Part shown: positions 63,939 through 64,000 of the stretch, piece by piece
How the letters are laid out: each line of letters opens with the position of its first letter
Position numbering within the stretch: the stretch's first letter is position 1
Origin: Sulfobacillus thermotolerans
Lineage (GTDB): Bacteria > Bacillota > Sulfobacillia > Sulfobacillales > Sulfobacillaceae
Assembly: GCA_002951815.1 (NCBI GenBank)
Contig: CP019454.1
Location: forward strand, 186,001-250,000
Direction of reading: 5' to 3'
DNA length: 64,000 nucleotides
Program-made: the position numbers and the translations under genes
The notes under the pieces: model-generated
The model's input: the letters and a program-made list of their open reading frames with translations, nothing else
Databases searched by the model: none
What the model was told of the DNA's origin: nothing

Positions 63939-64000
63939 CGCTGTCTCTGCCTCCTTGCATAACGAAACGCCTAAGATAGAAAATGATGGTGAGAACAAAA

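Overview
The window reads as the chromosome of a thermo-acidophilic, sulfur-oxidising member of the Firmicutes, most like Sulfobacillus. The evidence is a BofA-like sporulation gene next to recR, an RNA polymerase delta gene (rpoE) in front of pyrG, a scRNA-type SRP RNA beside dnaX, Shine-Dalgarno-rich starts, and a dense set of dissimilatory sulfur genes. No phage, IS element or CRISPR array was seen.

Layout. 1-6.1 kb: a partial Bax-inhibitor-1 membrane protein, then a dihydrolipoyl-dehydrogenase-like flavoprotein, an FmdE-family protein and a TauE/SafE exporter, then an MFS-acyltransferase fusion. 6.4-12.1 kb: informational genes (tRNA-Arg, tadA, two tRNA-Ser, SRP RNA, dnaX-ebfC-recR, bofA, gltX). 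12.1-13.2 kb: selD on the minus strand, whose true reading frame contains an in-frame UGA followed by a SECIS-like hairpin, so SelD itself is probably a selenoprotein. 13.3-18.5 kb: a secreted GH18 enzyme with peptidoglycan-binding domains, an RlmI-type methyltransferase, an MFS transporter and an A-type Fe-S carrier. 18.5-23.1 kb: a MarR regulator divergent from a beta-oxidation operon. 23.4-28.9 kb: rpoE-pyrG, a membrane transporter, and a PspA-PspAA / HtpX-PspAB envelope-stress set.

29-35 kb: tRNA-Gln and tRNA-Glu; doxDA (thiosulfate:quinone oxidoreductase) divergent from a membrane-anchored LuxR-type regulator; a thioesterase; a 1-pyrroline-5-carboxylate dehydrogenase; an ABC-F ATPase. 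35.5-40.5 kb: one complete rRNA operon (16S, tRNA-Ile, 23S, 5S) with its promoter, processing stems and terminator. 40.5-45.4 kb: a DUF805 protein, a TetR-MMPL pair with shared operator sequence, and an eroded non-coding stretch.

45.4-59.5 kb is the metabolic centre. A DsrE2-like plus DUF1641 pair and a secreted phosphoesterase precede a minus-strand sHdr operon (dsrE-hdrC1-hdrB1-hdrA-hyp-hdrC2-hdrB2-lbpA-trx). Divergent from it is a plus-strand operon (lbpA-tusA-dsrE-lipoate ligase-SufR-like regulator-alpha/beta-hydrolase-like protein). Together these encode the cytoplasmic sulfane-sulfur oxidation route: TusA and DsrE proteins carry sulfur, lipoate-binding proteins hold the oxidation intermediate, the Hdr-like complex oxidises it, and the ligase lipoylates the carriers. 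The DoxDA enzyme could supply tetrathionate or electrons upstream, and the TauE exporter could remove sulfite. 59.5-64 kb: an HMG-CoA reductase-like enzyme, a ferritin-like diiron protein and an acyl-CoA synthetase gene interrupted by a single in-frame TAG.
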